Shown here: positions 33,510 through 41,296 of the stretch, one piece after another
Layout of the letters: every line of letters starts with the position of its first letter
How positions within the stretch are numbered: position 1 is the first letter of the stretch
NCBI RefSeq assembly: GCF_000423225.1
Contig: NZ_AUHO01000007.1
Coordinates: forward strand, 682,001 to 746,000
DNA from: Kaistia adipata DSM 17808
Lineage (GTDB): Bacteria; Pseudomonadota; Alphaproteobacteria; Rhizobiales; Kaistiaceae
DNA: 64,000 bases
Reading direction: 5' to 3'
Made by a program: the position numbers and the translations under genes
The notes under the pieces: generated by a model
The model's database searches: none
Told to the model about the DNA's origin: nothing
What the model saw: only the letters and a program-made list of their open reading frames with translations

Positions 33510-34498
33510 CCCTCGACGCCTCGCCCCGCCATCTCCAGCTCCGCGAAATGCTGTTCCGGCGCTGGAAACAGGCCGGGCTGAAGGCGGGCGATCGGATCGA
33601 GTCGCAGAACGAGATCGTTCGTTTCTGCGACTTCTCGTTGATCACGGTCGTGAAGACGCTGAAGGATCTGGAGAGCGAAGGGGTCATCCAGCGCCAGGTG
33701 GGGCGGGGCTCCTTCCTCGTCGCCACGCCCTGGGCCGAGGCGCACCGGCGCGTCGGCTTCTTCTACAATCGCGACATCGTCGGCGGCGGCATCTTCGACA
33801 ACGCCTTCTACACCCGTCTCGTCATGGCCTTCGAGAAGGGCATCGTCTCGGCGGGCCATGAATTCGTCATGGGTTCGTTTACCGACGAGCGCATGCCTAC
33901 CGGAATGTGGGACGCGCTCGACGCCGTCGTGCTGACGGGTTTCACGCGAAAGACCCGGCTCGAGGCGCTCGACACGGTTTCGAGCCAGGTCAGCCTGATC
34001 GACGCCAGCCTCGACGGCGCGCGTTTCCACACCTACCGCCTCGACTACGGCCCGGCCTTTTCCGCGATGTTCGCGGCGCTTGGCGGTGCGCGGCTGAAGG
34101 TCCTTTATCTCGATTCCGAGATCGGCTCGAACGAGCAGGCGGCGCGGCTTTCGGCGTTCCGCGCAGCGGCGTCCGGCGCGCCGGTGCCGCAGGATATCGA
34201 GATCATCGCCGTCAACCAGGAGATCGATGTCGGCAACACGACGGCGCTGCTTGCGGCCGTCGATCGGGTGCGGCCGGACATCGTCTGCGGCCATGTGCAC
34301 GAGAGCTGGCGGCCGCTGATCCGGGATGTGTTGCCGGAGGCGAAAATCTATCCGTTCCTGCTCGACCAGAAGGGCCCGGGCTTCGTCATCGACAGCGCGC
34401 CCTGGATGGCGGAGATCCTGCCCAGCATCGAGGCCAACCTCGCCGACCGGCAAAGACCACCGGCGGTGCACGCCTTCGCCGCGCGGTTCCAGGGGTAG
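33491..34498 (+). CDS. GntR-family regulator with LacI-type sugar-binding sensor domain
   Basis: 335 residues from a GTG start that overlaps the SDR gene by 19 bp. The first 80 residues form a GntR winged helix (LREMLFRRWKQAGLKAGDRI, SQNEIVRFCDFSLITVVKTL, EGVIQRQVGRGSFLVATP). The rest is not FCD or UTRA; RVGFFYNRDIVGGGIFDNAFYT, ALDAVVLTGFTRK and LKVLYLDSEIGSNEQAARL look like a periplasmic-binding/LacI sensor domain. This combination is less common in proteobacteria (AraR-like in Gram-positives). Likely ligand is a sugar derivative handled by the NagA/SDR gene set. TTG 33506 is an alternative start. Confidence 0.78.
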   Translation: MGTAGLTLDASPRHLQLREMLFRRWKQAGLKAGDRIESQNEIVRFCDFSLITVVKTLKDLESEGVIQRQVGRGSFLVATPWAEAHRRVGFFYNRDIVGGGIFDNAFYTRLVMAFEKGIVSAGHEFVMGSFTDERMPTGMWDALDAVVLTGFTRKTRLEALDTVSSQVSLIDASLDGARFHTYRLDYGPAFSAMFAALGGARLKVLYLDSEIGSNEQAARLSAFRAAASGAPVPQDIEIIAVNQEIDVGNTTALLAAVDRVRPDIVCGHVHESWRPLIRDVLPEAKIYPFLLDQKGPGFVIDSAPWMAEILPSIEANLADRQRPPAVHAFAARFQG

Positions 34499-34537
34499 GG
34501 CGGGCAGTCCTCCTCCGGAGACCTCGCAGAACGCCGC

Positions 34538-34653
34538 CCTCAACATGCTGAGGTGGCCCAAGGGCCGTCTCGAAGCACGCAGAGCGGCGGTGCTATGGGC
34601 ACCGCGAGCGTGCGTCCTTCGAGGCCCGAGCTGCGCTCGGGCGCCTCAGGATG
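34538..34653. repeat. Palindromic repeat, type C
   Basis: Contains CTCAACATGCTGAGGTG, GTCTCGAAGCACGC, TCCTTCGAGGCCCGAGC and GCTCGGGCGCCTCAGGATGA in tandem. The last two form a dyad. This sequence type recurs widely in Hyphomicrobiales intergenic DNA as far as I recall; only one copy is in this window. Confidence 0.6.
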
Positions 34654-34711
34654 ATGGAGATCGAGCCCCGCATGACGGTTGGTCAGGGACGCGCGCCGCT
34701 GTCCGCCCCAC

Positions 34712-34835
34712 GCTCGCCGTCATCCCGGCCCCCGAGCCGGGATCCATCCCGCCGCGCCTCGCCGCCGGGAATCTTGGTGCGAAGCCTCGGAGTTTTCGGC
34801 TGCGTGGATCCCTGATTTCGCGAGGATGACGACGG
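34712..34835. repeat. Palindromic intergenic repeat, type B (copy 2)
   Basis: GCTCGCCGTCATCCCGG start, inner GCCGGGATCCAT and GTGGATCCCTGA, end GAGGATGACGACGG. Shares an inner GGGAATCTTGGTGCGA stretch with copy 4, so the two are close relatives. Confidence 0.8.
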
Positions 34836-34862
34836 AGGGGGAGGAGGGGCGGACTGCTTCTT

Positions 34863-34984
34863 CACCTCTCCCAAGGGGAGAGGTCGACGGCCGCAGGCCG
34901 GCGGGTGAGGGGTTCAGACCTCTCCGGAGAGGCCGCAACCCCTCACCCGGCTCTTCGAGCCGACCTCTCCCTATGGGAGAGGTG
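34863..34984. repeat. Palindromic intergenic repeat, type A (copy 2)
   Basis: Opens CACCTCTCCCAAGGGGAGAGG and closes with GACCTCTCCCTATGGGAGAGG; inner GGGTGAGGGGTT/AACCCCTCACCC dyad. Same outline and length as 16388-16508. Confidence 0.85.
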
Positions 34985-35026
34985 AAGGGGAGGCCCATGC
35001 CGTCGAAGCGCCGCCGCCCGCAACAC

Positions 35027-35133
35027 GCTCGCCGTCATCCGGCCTCCGAGCCGGGATCCATTCCCTCCGGGTTGGTGGCCCCGCGAAACTCTCGAGGCTG
35101 CAGCATGGATCCCTGCTTTCGCAGGGATGACGG
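35027..35133. repeat. Palindromic intergenic repeat, type B (copy 3)
   Basis: GCTCGCCGTCATCCGG at the left, TTCGCAGGGATGACGG at the right, with inner GGGATCCATT and CATGGATCCC dyads. Confidence 0.8.
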
Positions 35134-35217
35134 TGGAGCGTGAGGAGAGGGCGGAGCAGGCTGAGCAGGAGTTGAAGTGAGGCCGCCTATTCTGTCGAAG
35201 CGCCGCCGCCGCCCCAG

Positions 35218-35339
35218 GCTCGCCGTCATCCCGGCCTCCGAGCCGGGATCCATTCATCCGCGCCCCCGCCGCCGGGAATCTTGGTGCGATGCCTCGGAGT
35301 TTTCGGCTGCATGGATCCCCGCCTTCGCGGGGATGACGG
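35218..35339. repeat. Palindromic intergenic repeat, type B (copy 4)
   Basis: GCTCGCCGTCATCCCGG at the left, CGCGGGGATGACGG at the right. It ends 22 bp before the stop of the dipeptide ATPase gene, so its hairpins may serve as the 3' end of that message. Confidence 0.8.
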
Positions 35340-35361
35340 GGAGCGAGAAGAAGCCGACCGC

Positions 35362-36201
35362 CTACGCCAGCGCGTTCCCCGCCAGGCCCGCCTCGACCGT
35401 GAGGATCGCGCCGACGAGGTTCTGCGTCGCTTCCGCCTGCGGCTTCGTGAAGAGGTCGAGCGGCTTGCCGACCTCGACGATCCGGCCCGCCGACATCACC
35501 GAGACGCGGCTCGTCGTGTAGGCGACGACCGAGAGGTCGTGCGCGATGAAGACGAGGCTGAGGCCGAGCTCGCGGACGAGGTCCTTCAAGAGGTTCAGCA
35601 CCTGCGCCTGGATCGAGACGTCGAGCGCCGAGACCGGCTCGTCGGCGATCAGCACCTTCGGCGCCGGCATCAGGGCGCGGGCGATGGCGATGCGCTGCAG
35701 CTGGCCGCCGGAGAACTCGTGCGGATAGCGCTCCAACGCCTGCCGGGTCATGCCGACCTGGTCGAGCACCTCGTGTACCCGGGCAACATGGTCGCCCTCG
35801 ATCTTCAGTGCGCGCAGCGGCTCGAGCAGCGACAGGCCGATGCGCATCCGTGGGTCGAGCGACGAGCGCGGGCTCTGCATCACCACCTGCACCGAGCGGC
35901 GGAAGTTCCGCCAGCGCTCGCCGTCACCGGCCCAGACGTCGGCGCCGTTGTAGAAGACGTGGCCCTGCTTGGGCTTCTCCATGCCGGTCAGGATGCGCGT
36001 CAGCGTCGTCTTGCCGGAACCGGACTCGCCGACCAGGCCGACGGCCTCGCCGGGGCGGACGTCGAAGCTGACATTGTCGAGCACCGTCAGCGACGGCCGC
36101 GCGCCAAGCAGCGACTTGCGATTGAGCAGGTAAGTCTGCGTCACCTGCCGCATCTCGAGCAGCGGCGGCGTCAGGTGGTGTTCGTCGAAGGGGCGGGTCA
36201 T
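35362..36201 (-). CDS. Peptide ABC transporter ATP-binding protein, DppF/OppF-like
   Basis: 279 residues. LEMRQVTQTYLLNRKSLLGA is the usual OppF opening; Walker A GESGSGKTTLTR, QSPRSSLDPRM (Q-loop region), signature FSGGQLQRIAIARAL, Walker B VLIADEPVSALD and the H-loop IAHDLSVV are intact. It lacks the long Cys-containing C-terminal tail of many OppF proteins. The start ATG overlaps the stop of the upstream ATPase gene by one base. Last gene of the five-gene importer operon that begins at 40718. Confidence 0.92.
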   Translation of the reverse strand: MTRPFDEHHLTPPLLEMRQVTQTYLLNRKSLLGARPSLTVLDNVSFDVRPGEAVGLVGESGSGKTTLTRILTGMEKPKQGHVFYNGADVWAGDGERWRNFRRSVQVVMQSPRSSLDPRMRIGLSLLEPLRALKIEGDHVARVHEVLDQVGMTRQALERYPHEFSGGQLQRIAIARALMPAPKVLIADEPVSALDVSIQAQVLNLLKDLVRELGLSLVFIAHDLSVVAYTTSRVSVMSAGRIVEVGKPLDLFTKPQAEATQNLVGAILTVEAGLAGNALA

Positions 36202-37217
36202 CACGCGGTCACTCCGGCTTGCACGGTGGCGTCCGCTCCGGCCTCGATCGGATGCCAGCAGGCGGCGCGACGTTGGCCGGTCTCGAGCTGCGGCACCTCC
36301 GCCCGGCAGCGATCGCTGGCGGCGCTGCAGCGCGGATGGAAGGCACAGCCCCTGGGCAGGCTGTGCAGCGGCGGCACCATGCCGGGGATCGAGGCAAGGC
36401 GCGAGCTGCCGTCGAGGGCGATGTTGTCCATGGTCGGCTGCGAGTCGAGCAGACCCTTGGTGTAGTGGTGGCGCGGCGCGCGGAACACCTCGGATACGGG
36501 CCCCATCTCGACGATGCGGCCGGCATACATGACGGCGACCGTGTCGCACATCGCCGCGATGATCGGCAGGTCGTGCGTGATCATCATCAGCGCGCAGCCG
36601 CGTTCCTGCACCGCGTTGTTGAGGATGCGCAGCACCTGCTTCTGCACGGTGACGTCGAGCGCCGTGGTCGGCTCGTCGGCGATGATCAGCTGCGGATAGC
36701 AGGCGAGCGCCATGGCGATCATGACGCGCTGGCGCTGCCCGCCCGAGATCTCGTGCGGATAGGCGCGCATCAGCTGCTCGGGGCGCGGCAGCGACATCTG
36801 GCGGAACAATTCCAGCGTCTGCGCCTCCGCCTCCTGCTTGCTCGCCTTGGTGTGCCGGCGGATGACGGAGGAGACCTGGAAGCCGATGCGGCGGACCGGG
36901 TCGAGCGACGAGAGCGGATCCTGGAACACCATCGAGATGGTGCGGCCGCGGCGGCTGGAGAACGCCTTGTCGGACTGGGTGATCAGGTCGACGCCGTCGT
37001 GCCGGACGGTGCCATTCGCCTGCCAGCCCATCGGCAGCAGGCCCATCAGCGACAGCGCGGTCAGCGTCTTGCCGGAGCCGGATTCGCCGACCAGGCCCAT
37101 CCGGCCGCCGGCGGGCAGGGTGAAGTCGATGCCGCGCACGGCGGTCAGCACCGTGTTGTGCACGACGAGGTTCTGGACCTCGAGCGCATCCGGCCGGTTC
37201 GTCTGGGGCTTCGTCAT
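36201..37217 (-). CDS. Peptide ABC transporter ATP-binding protein, DppD/OppD-like
   Basis: 338 residues. LEVQNLVVHNTVLTAVRGIDF, Walker A GESGSGKTLTAL, FQDPLSSLDPVRRIG, signature ISGGQRQRVMIAMAL, Walker B LIIADEPTTALD, H-loop ITHDLPII, and the C-terminal Cys cluster CAFHPRCSAASDRC typical of Dpp-type ATPases. The ATG at 37217 overlaps the permease stop by 4 bp. Works with the DppF-like partner as a heterodimer. Confidence 0.92.
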   Translation of the reverse strand: MTKPQTNRPDALEVQNLVVHNTVLTAVRGIDFTLPAGGRMGLVGESGSGKTLTALSLMGLLPMGWQANGTVRHDGVDLITQSDKAFSSRRGRTISMVFQDPLSSLDPVRRIGFQVSSVIRRHTKASKQEAEAQTLELFRQMSLPRPEQLMRAYPHEISGGQRQRVMIAMALACYPQLIIADEPTTALDVTVQKQVLRILNNAVQERGCALMMITHDLPIIAAMCDTVAVMYAGRIVEMGPVSEVFRAPRHHYTKGLLDSQPTMDNIALDGSSRLASIPGMVPPLHSLPRGCAFHPRCSAASDRCRAEVPQLETGQRRAACWHPIEAGADATVQAGVTA

Positions 37218-38137
37218 GAGGCCCTCCGGGCGAGCTTGGGGTCGAGAACGTCGCGCAGGCCATCGCCGAGCAGGTTCAGGCCGAGCACCATGAGCACGAT
37301 GGCGAGGCCCGGCCAGATCGCGAGCGGCGACGACACGCCGACCTGCTGCTGCGCCTCGTTCAGCATCAGTCCCCACGAGATCGACGGCCGGTGCACGCCG
37401 ACGCCGAGATAGGAGAGGCCGGCCTCGGTCAGGATGCCGGCGGCGAAATAGAGCGTGAACTGGACGATCATCACGCCGGCGATGTTGGGCAGCACATGGC
37501 GGGCCAGCACGAAGATCTTGCCACGCCCGTAGAGCTTGGCGGCGGTGATGAAGTCCTCGTTCAGCACGCCCATCGCGGCCGAGCGGATGACGCGGGTGAA
37601 GGAGGGCGTGAAGAAGGCGGTCAGCGCCAGGATGGTGGTGAGCGCGCCGGAACCCATCGTCGCGGCGAGCACCAGCGCCGTCACCATGCCGGGGATCGAC
37701 AGCAGGATGTCGGCGCCGCGCGAGATCGCCTCGTCGGTGATCTTGCCGGAGGCGGCGGCGGCGAGGCCGGCGATGGTGCCGAGGATCAGGCTCAGCGTGG
37801 CGCCGCCGGCGCCGACCAGGATCGAGGTGCGCGCGCCGACCATCAATTGCGCGATGATATCGCGGCCGAGCACGTCGGTGCCGAGCCAGTGGCCGGGCGT
37901 TCCCGCCGGCAGCAGGCGGTTGCGGATCACCGGGATGTTGGGGTTCGACGGCAGGTAGAAGAACGACACCAGCGCCACGGTCAGGAAGATCGTGGTCAGG
38001 ATCAGGCCGAGGATCAGCGAGGCGTTGCGCGGCAGCCTGCGGCGGGATTTCCGCGCCGGCGGCGAGATCGGCACGCCGGGGCCGGCGGAGCCGCTGGCCG
38101 GGGCCGGGGCATGGGTGGATTTGCTCATGGTCATCAT
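37214..38137 (-). CDS. Peptide ABC transporter permease, DppC-like
   Basis: 307 residues from ATG 38137, placed 7 bases after GGAG. A proline/alanine-rich cytosolic tail of about 35 residues precedes the first helix (LILGLILTTIFLTVALVSFF). HWLGTDVLGRDIIAQLMVGART is the DppC hallmark (in part), and YLGVGVHRPSISWGLML the C-terminal one. Overlaps the following ATPase gene by 4 bp and lies 14 bp after the DppB gene. Confidence 0.92.
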   Translation of the reverse strand: MMTMSKSTHAPAPASGSAGPGVPISPPARKSRRRLPRNASLILGLILTTIFLTVALVSFFYLPSNPNIPVIRNRLLPAGTPGHWLGTDVLGRDIIAQLMVGARTSILVGAGGATLSLILGTIAGLAAAASGKITDEAISRGADILLSIPGMVTALVLAATMGSGALTTILALTAFFTPSFTRVIRSAAMGVLNEDFITAAKLYGRGKIFVLARHVLPNIAGVMIVQFTLYFAAGILTEAGLSYLGVGVHRPSISWGLMLNEAQQQVGVSSPLAIWPGLAIVLMVLGLNLLGDGLRDVLDPKLARRAS

Positions 38138-38151
38138 GGGGCTTCTCCCGG

Positions 38152-39099
38152 TCACCGGCTCGACCGGACGCGCGGGTCCAGGATGCCGTAGAGGAGGTCG
38201 ACGAGCAGGTTCACGCCGATGACGAAGATGATGATCAGCATCACGGTCGACTGCACGACGATCACCTCGCGGGCGGCGACGTTGGCGAGCATCATGCGGC
38301 TCAGCCCCGGCAGCGAGAACACGGTCTCGATGATCACGGTGCCGCCGATCAGTTCGGCGATCTGCAGGCCGACGATGGTCACGAGCGGCAGCGAGGCGTT
38401 GCGCAGGCCGACCTTGAGGAGCGCCTCGGTGCGGGTCATGCCGACGGCGCGCGCGGTGCGCAGGTAGTCCTGGTTCATCACGTCGAGCACGGCCGAGCGG
38501 ACATAGCGGATCAGCACGGCGGCCATGATCAGGCCGAGCGACAGCACCGGCAGCACGAGCGAGCGGACGGCGCCCCAGGGGCTGACCGACCAATCGGTCC
38601 AGCCGCCGGTCGGCAGCCAGCCGAGGCGGACGCCGAAGAGCAGCGAAAGCAGGATGCCGGCCCAGAACACCGGCACGGCGACGCCGACCTGGCTGATCAG
38701 GGCGAGGATGGCGCCGGACGGCGTGCCGACATTGCGCGCGGCGTAGGTGCCGACGGGAATGGCGATGATCAGGCCGAGGATCAGCCCGGAAAGGGCGAGC
38801 GGGATGGAGACGGAAAGCCGGGCGGTGACGAGGTCGGAGACGCGCTCATTGGTGCGGAAGGAGCGGCCGAGATCGCCGGAGAGCATGTTGCCGATCCAGT
38901 CGAAATACTGGACGAACAGCGGCCGGTCGAGGCCGTAGCTGTGCGCGAGCGCGTTGATCGCCTCCGGCGTCGCGCCCTTGCCGAGCACGACCGCGGCGAC
39001 GTTGCCGCCGGCGCCCCGGATCAGGAGGAAGATCGCCACGGAGGCGATGAAGATGGCGCCCAGGAAGAACACCAGTTTGCGCAGGACGTAGATCGCCAT
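38152..39099 (-). CDS. Peptide ABC transporter permease, DppB-like
   Basis: 315 residues. AIYVLRKLVFFLGAIFIASVAIFLL is the first helix; GATPEAINALAHSYGLDRPLFVQYFDWIG, GWLPTGGWTDW, LDVMNQDYLRTARAVGMTRTEAL (docking loop, partly) and FSLPGLSRMMLANV follow the family. ATG 39099 is used; a TTG one codon earlier is also open. Second gene of the operon, 80 bp after the binding protein. Confidence 0.92.
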   Translation of the reverse strand: MAIYVLRKLVFFLGAIFIASVAIFLLIRGAGGNVAAVVLGKGATPEAINALAHSYGLDRPLFVQYFDWIGNMLSGDLGRSFRTNERVSDLVTARLSVSIPLALSGLILGLIIAIPVGTYAARNVGTPSGAILALISQVGVAVPVFWAGILLSLLFGVRLGWLPTGGWTDWSVSPWGAVRSLVLPVLSLGLIMAAVLIRYVRSAVLDVMNQDYLRTARAVGMTRTEALLKVGLRNASLPLVTIVGLQIAELIGGTVIIETVFSLPGLSRMMLANVAAREVIVVQSTVMLIIIFVIGVNLLVDLLYGILDPRVRSSR

Positions 39100-39179
39100 C
39101 AAGCTTTCCCGGAGAGGATCGACGGATGCGGCCGCCGCCGGCCCGGAGGCTGCGGCGGCCGCTTCTTAGGCTGGTCGGC

Positions 39180-40718
39180 TTACCAGTGCAGCTTGTTCAT
39201 CTCGATCGCGACGCCGACGCGCGGCTCCTCGAAGCCCTTGAGGCCGGCGTCGAACAGGCCGACGCCCTTCTTGGCGATCAGCGGGACGATGACGGCGTCC
39301 TTGCGCAGGATGTCGGCGGACTTCTTCATCTGCGCCGCGTAGTCCTCGTCGGTCAGCGCGACGTCGGCATCGGCGAGCGCCTTGGTGTATTCGGCCGAGC
39401 AATAGGTGCTCCAGCCGGCCTTGGCCTCGTCCTGGCAGGCCCACTGCACCGGGTTGGCGTCGCCCGACATGATCGTCACGTCGAACTGCGGCGGCCGGCC
39501 CTGGAAGATCAGCTGCGAGTAGCGGGCGAGGTCGATGGCGTTGCGGGTGACGTTGAAACCGGCGGCCTGCATGGCGGGAACCATGATGTCGGCCGGCAGC
39601 GACAAGTCGGGCACGTCGCTGAGCGAAGCGTATTCGAGCGGCGTGCTCGCATAGCCCTTCTCGGCGATCGTCGCCATCGCGCCTTCCATGTCATACGGGA
39701 ACGGGCAGGTCTCGGCGTTTTCCGGCGAGTACCAGACCTGGTTCGGCAGCGCGAAGGTGCAGGTGTTCTCCGCGCCCCAGGCGGCGCCGAAGGCGTCGTT
39801 GTAGGACTGGCGGTCGAACGTCCTGGCGATGGTCTCGCGCAGGTCCTTGTCGAGCTTCTGGTTCAGGACCGCATAGGTCGGCTCGCCGACCTGCGGATAG
39901 GTGACGAGCGTGAACTTCTTGTCGAGCTCGCGCTTCGAGAGCTGCTCCCAGAGGTCGATGGTGATGACGGGGAGCGAATCCACCTCGCCCGCCTCGAGCG
40001 CGTTCAGGCCGGCCGTGCCGTCGGTGATGATGCGGACGGTGACGTTCTCGACCGCCGGCTTCTTGCCCCAGTAGGTCGGGTTGGCGGCGAACTCGAAGGT
40101 GCTGTTGGTGGTGTAGTTGGCGAGCTTGTAGGGGCCGGTGCCGATCGGGTTGGTGGCGATGTTGGCGGCGTTCGCCTCGGGCTGGATCAGGCCGGAAATC
40201 GCACCCATGCCGCGCCAGAAGTTCTGGCTCGGGCGGGAGAGGGTGACCTTGACCGTGCGGTCGTCGACCTTCTCGATGCCGGTCACCGCCTCATAGGCGG
40301 CGGCGTAGTCGACGACCGGGCTCGCCTTCATGGTGTTCAGCGAATAGATGACGTCCTCGGCCGTCACCGGCGCGCCGTTGGAGAAGGTCGTCTCGCGGAT
40401 CTTGAAGGTGTAGGTCTTCTTGTCGTCGCTGATCGTCCAGCTCTCGGCGACGCCCGGCTCGACGCTGCCGTCCTTGTTGAAATAGACGAGCGGCTCGACG
40501 ATGTTGGCCGGAATCCACAGCCGCATCGCCGTCAGGTTGCTCTTGACGAAGTCGAGCGTGCCGGGGTCCTGCCGGGCGACGAGGACCATCTTGTTCTCGG
40601 CCGCGCGCGGCGAGGCGGCTTCGGCCATCGAGCCGGCGCCGAGCGCGCCGGCGAAGAGCGTCGCCGCTGCCGTCAGCAGGCCGAGGCGCTTGGTGATCGA
40701 GTTCATTTTTCCCTGCAT
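39180..40718 (-). CDS. ABC transporter substrate-binding protein, peptide/opine type (family 5)
   Basis: 512 residues from ATG 40718; ATG 40706 after AGGGAAAA is an equally fair start. Signal peptide: basic start, LGLLTAAATLFAGALGAG core, cleavage near AEAA. Mature part: VLVARQDPGTLDFVKSN, VEPLVYFNKDGSVEPGVAESW, KIRETTFSNGAPVTAEDVIYS and PIGTGPYKL, the family 5 pattern. First gene of a binding protein-B-C-D-F operon. Its upstream region carries three TTCCA-N5-TRGAA-type dyads, so expression is probably under the IclR protein encoded at 18030-18821. Confidence 0.9.
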   Translation of the reverse strand: MQGKMNSITKRLGLLTAAATLFAGALGAGSMAEAASPRAAENKMVLVARQDPGTLDFVKSNLTAMRLWIPANIVEPLVYFNKDGSVEPGVAESWTISDDKKTYTFKIRETTFSNGAPVTAEDVIYSLNTMKASPVVDYAAAYEAVTGIEKVDDRTVKVTLSRPSQNFWRGMGAISGLIQPEANAANIATNPIGTGPYKLANYTTNSTFEFAANPTYWGKKPAVENVTVRIITDGTAGLNALEAGEVDSLPVITIDLWEQLSKRELDKKFTLVTYPQVGEPTYAVLNQKLDKDLRETIARTFDRQSYNDAFGAAWGAENTCTFALPNQVWYSPENAETCPFPYDMEGAMATIAEKGYASTPLEYASLSDVPDLSLPADIMVPAMQAAGFNVTRNAIDLARYSQLIFQGRPPQFDVTIMSGDANPVQWACQDEAKAGWSTYCSAEYTKALADADVALTDEDYAAQMKKSADILRKDAVIVPLIAKKGVGLFDAGLKGFEEPRVGVAIEMNKLHW

Positions 40719-40934
40719 GTCCCAATTTCCCTTCTGGAAGTATCGGACGCTGAAACGTCTCTCGGTGGCGCGACCGATCCGGTCGCGGACCACGATGGTT
40801 CTCTTGGCAATCGCGCCGCTATCTCGCTGCCGAGGCGGCCGGATAAACCGGGCCGTCGCGGGCGAGGCCGCCGGCCCCGATGGTGCTATGCTGGCGTGAA
40901 GATCGGCCCCCTCATGACCTTTTCAAGATTCATG

Positions 40935-40949
40935 TTCCATTATGTAGAA
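40935..40949. promoter_or_regulatory. Candidate IclR operator, site 3
   Basis: TTCCA-TTATG-TAGAA, one mismatch from a perfect 5-bp dyad and almost identical to site 2 at 19028 (GTTCCATTA in both). Confidence 0.58.
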
Positions 40950-41022
40950 CGAGAATTCCTGATACACTGGAACAGTTTGAAGAGGATGCGGCGGAAATGC
41001 AAGTAGCTTCACGCGCGCCGCG

Positions 41023-41037
41023 TTCCACCTGTTGGCA
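41023..41037. promoter_or_regulatory. Candidate IclR operator, site 4
   Basis: TTCCA-CCTGT-TGGCA, same 5-5-5 layout with one mismatch in the right half. The weakest of the five. Confidence 0.35.
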
Positions 41038-41062
41038 ATCTCGATCGGGAACATTCTCCGTG

Positions 41063-41077
41063 TTCTATGATGTGGAA
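41063..41077. promoter_or_regulatory. Candidate IclR operator, site 5
   Basis: TTCTA-TGATG-TGGAA, one mismatch in the left half. Its centre is 128 bp from that of site 3, about twelve helical turns, and 30 bp from site 4. Confidence 0.5.
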
Positions 41078-41296
41078 TATTGCTGCTGGTCGCGCCCGGT
41101 TCCGCTTGAGCGGGGTCCGGCTGTGGGCCGTCGCCCTGCCGGGATCGGCCCGGATTGCTTCCCGGCGCCAGTCGCGCAAGGGTAGCGCCGCGCTGTGCCG
41201 GCGGCTTCATCGCCGCGGCGCCGGAGCCGCCCGGCTTCGCGGCGCACAGGGAGCGGCGGCCAGAGGGTGCGCCGGCGAGAAGAGAAAGAACGCGAC

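Larger units (their letters stand above)
34499..35361. other. Repeat-rich intergenic island without genes
   Basis: An 863-bp gap between the GntR gene and the convergent dipeptide importer. It holds one type C repeat, three type B repeats and one type A repeat almost end to end, and no convincing coding region: the open frames in it follow repeat boundaries. No transposase remnant or tRNA is visible. Confidence 0.85.
40719..41296. promoter_or_regulatory. Divergent control region of the second dipeptide importer and the aldo/keto reductase
   Basis: 578 bp between divergent starts (40718 and 41297) without a convincing gene. It is GC-rich at both ends but has an AT-richer core at about 40915-41085, where three copies of the TTCCA-N5-TRGAA dyad lie. 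The array of sites suggests cooperative binding and two promoters. Confidence 0.7.

Noticed and set aside
34499-35361. A possible CRISPR array
   Set aside because: The repeated units are about 110-120 bp palindromic elements of three kinds with irregular spacing, not short direct repeats with uniform spacers. No cas gene is near.
40956-40972. TTCC-N9-GGAA dyad as a further IclR site
   Set aside because: The half-sites are separated by 9 bases with T and T at the inner ends, so it does not keep the 5-5-5 spacing of the other sites.
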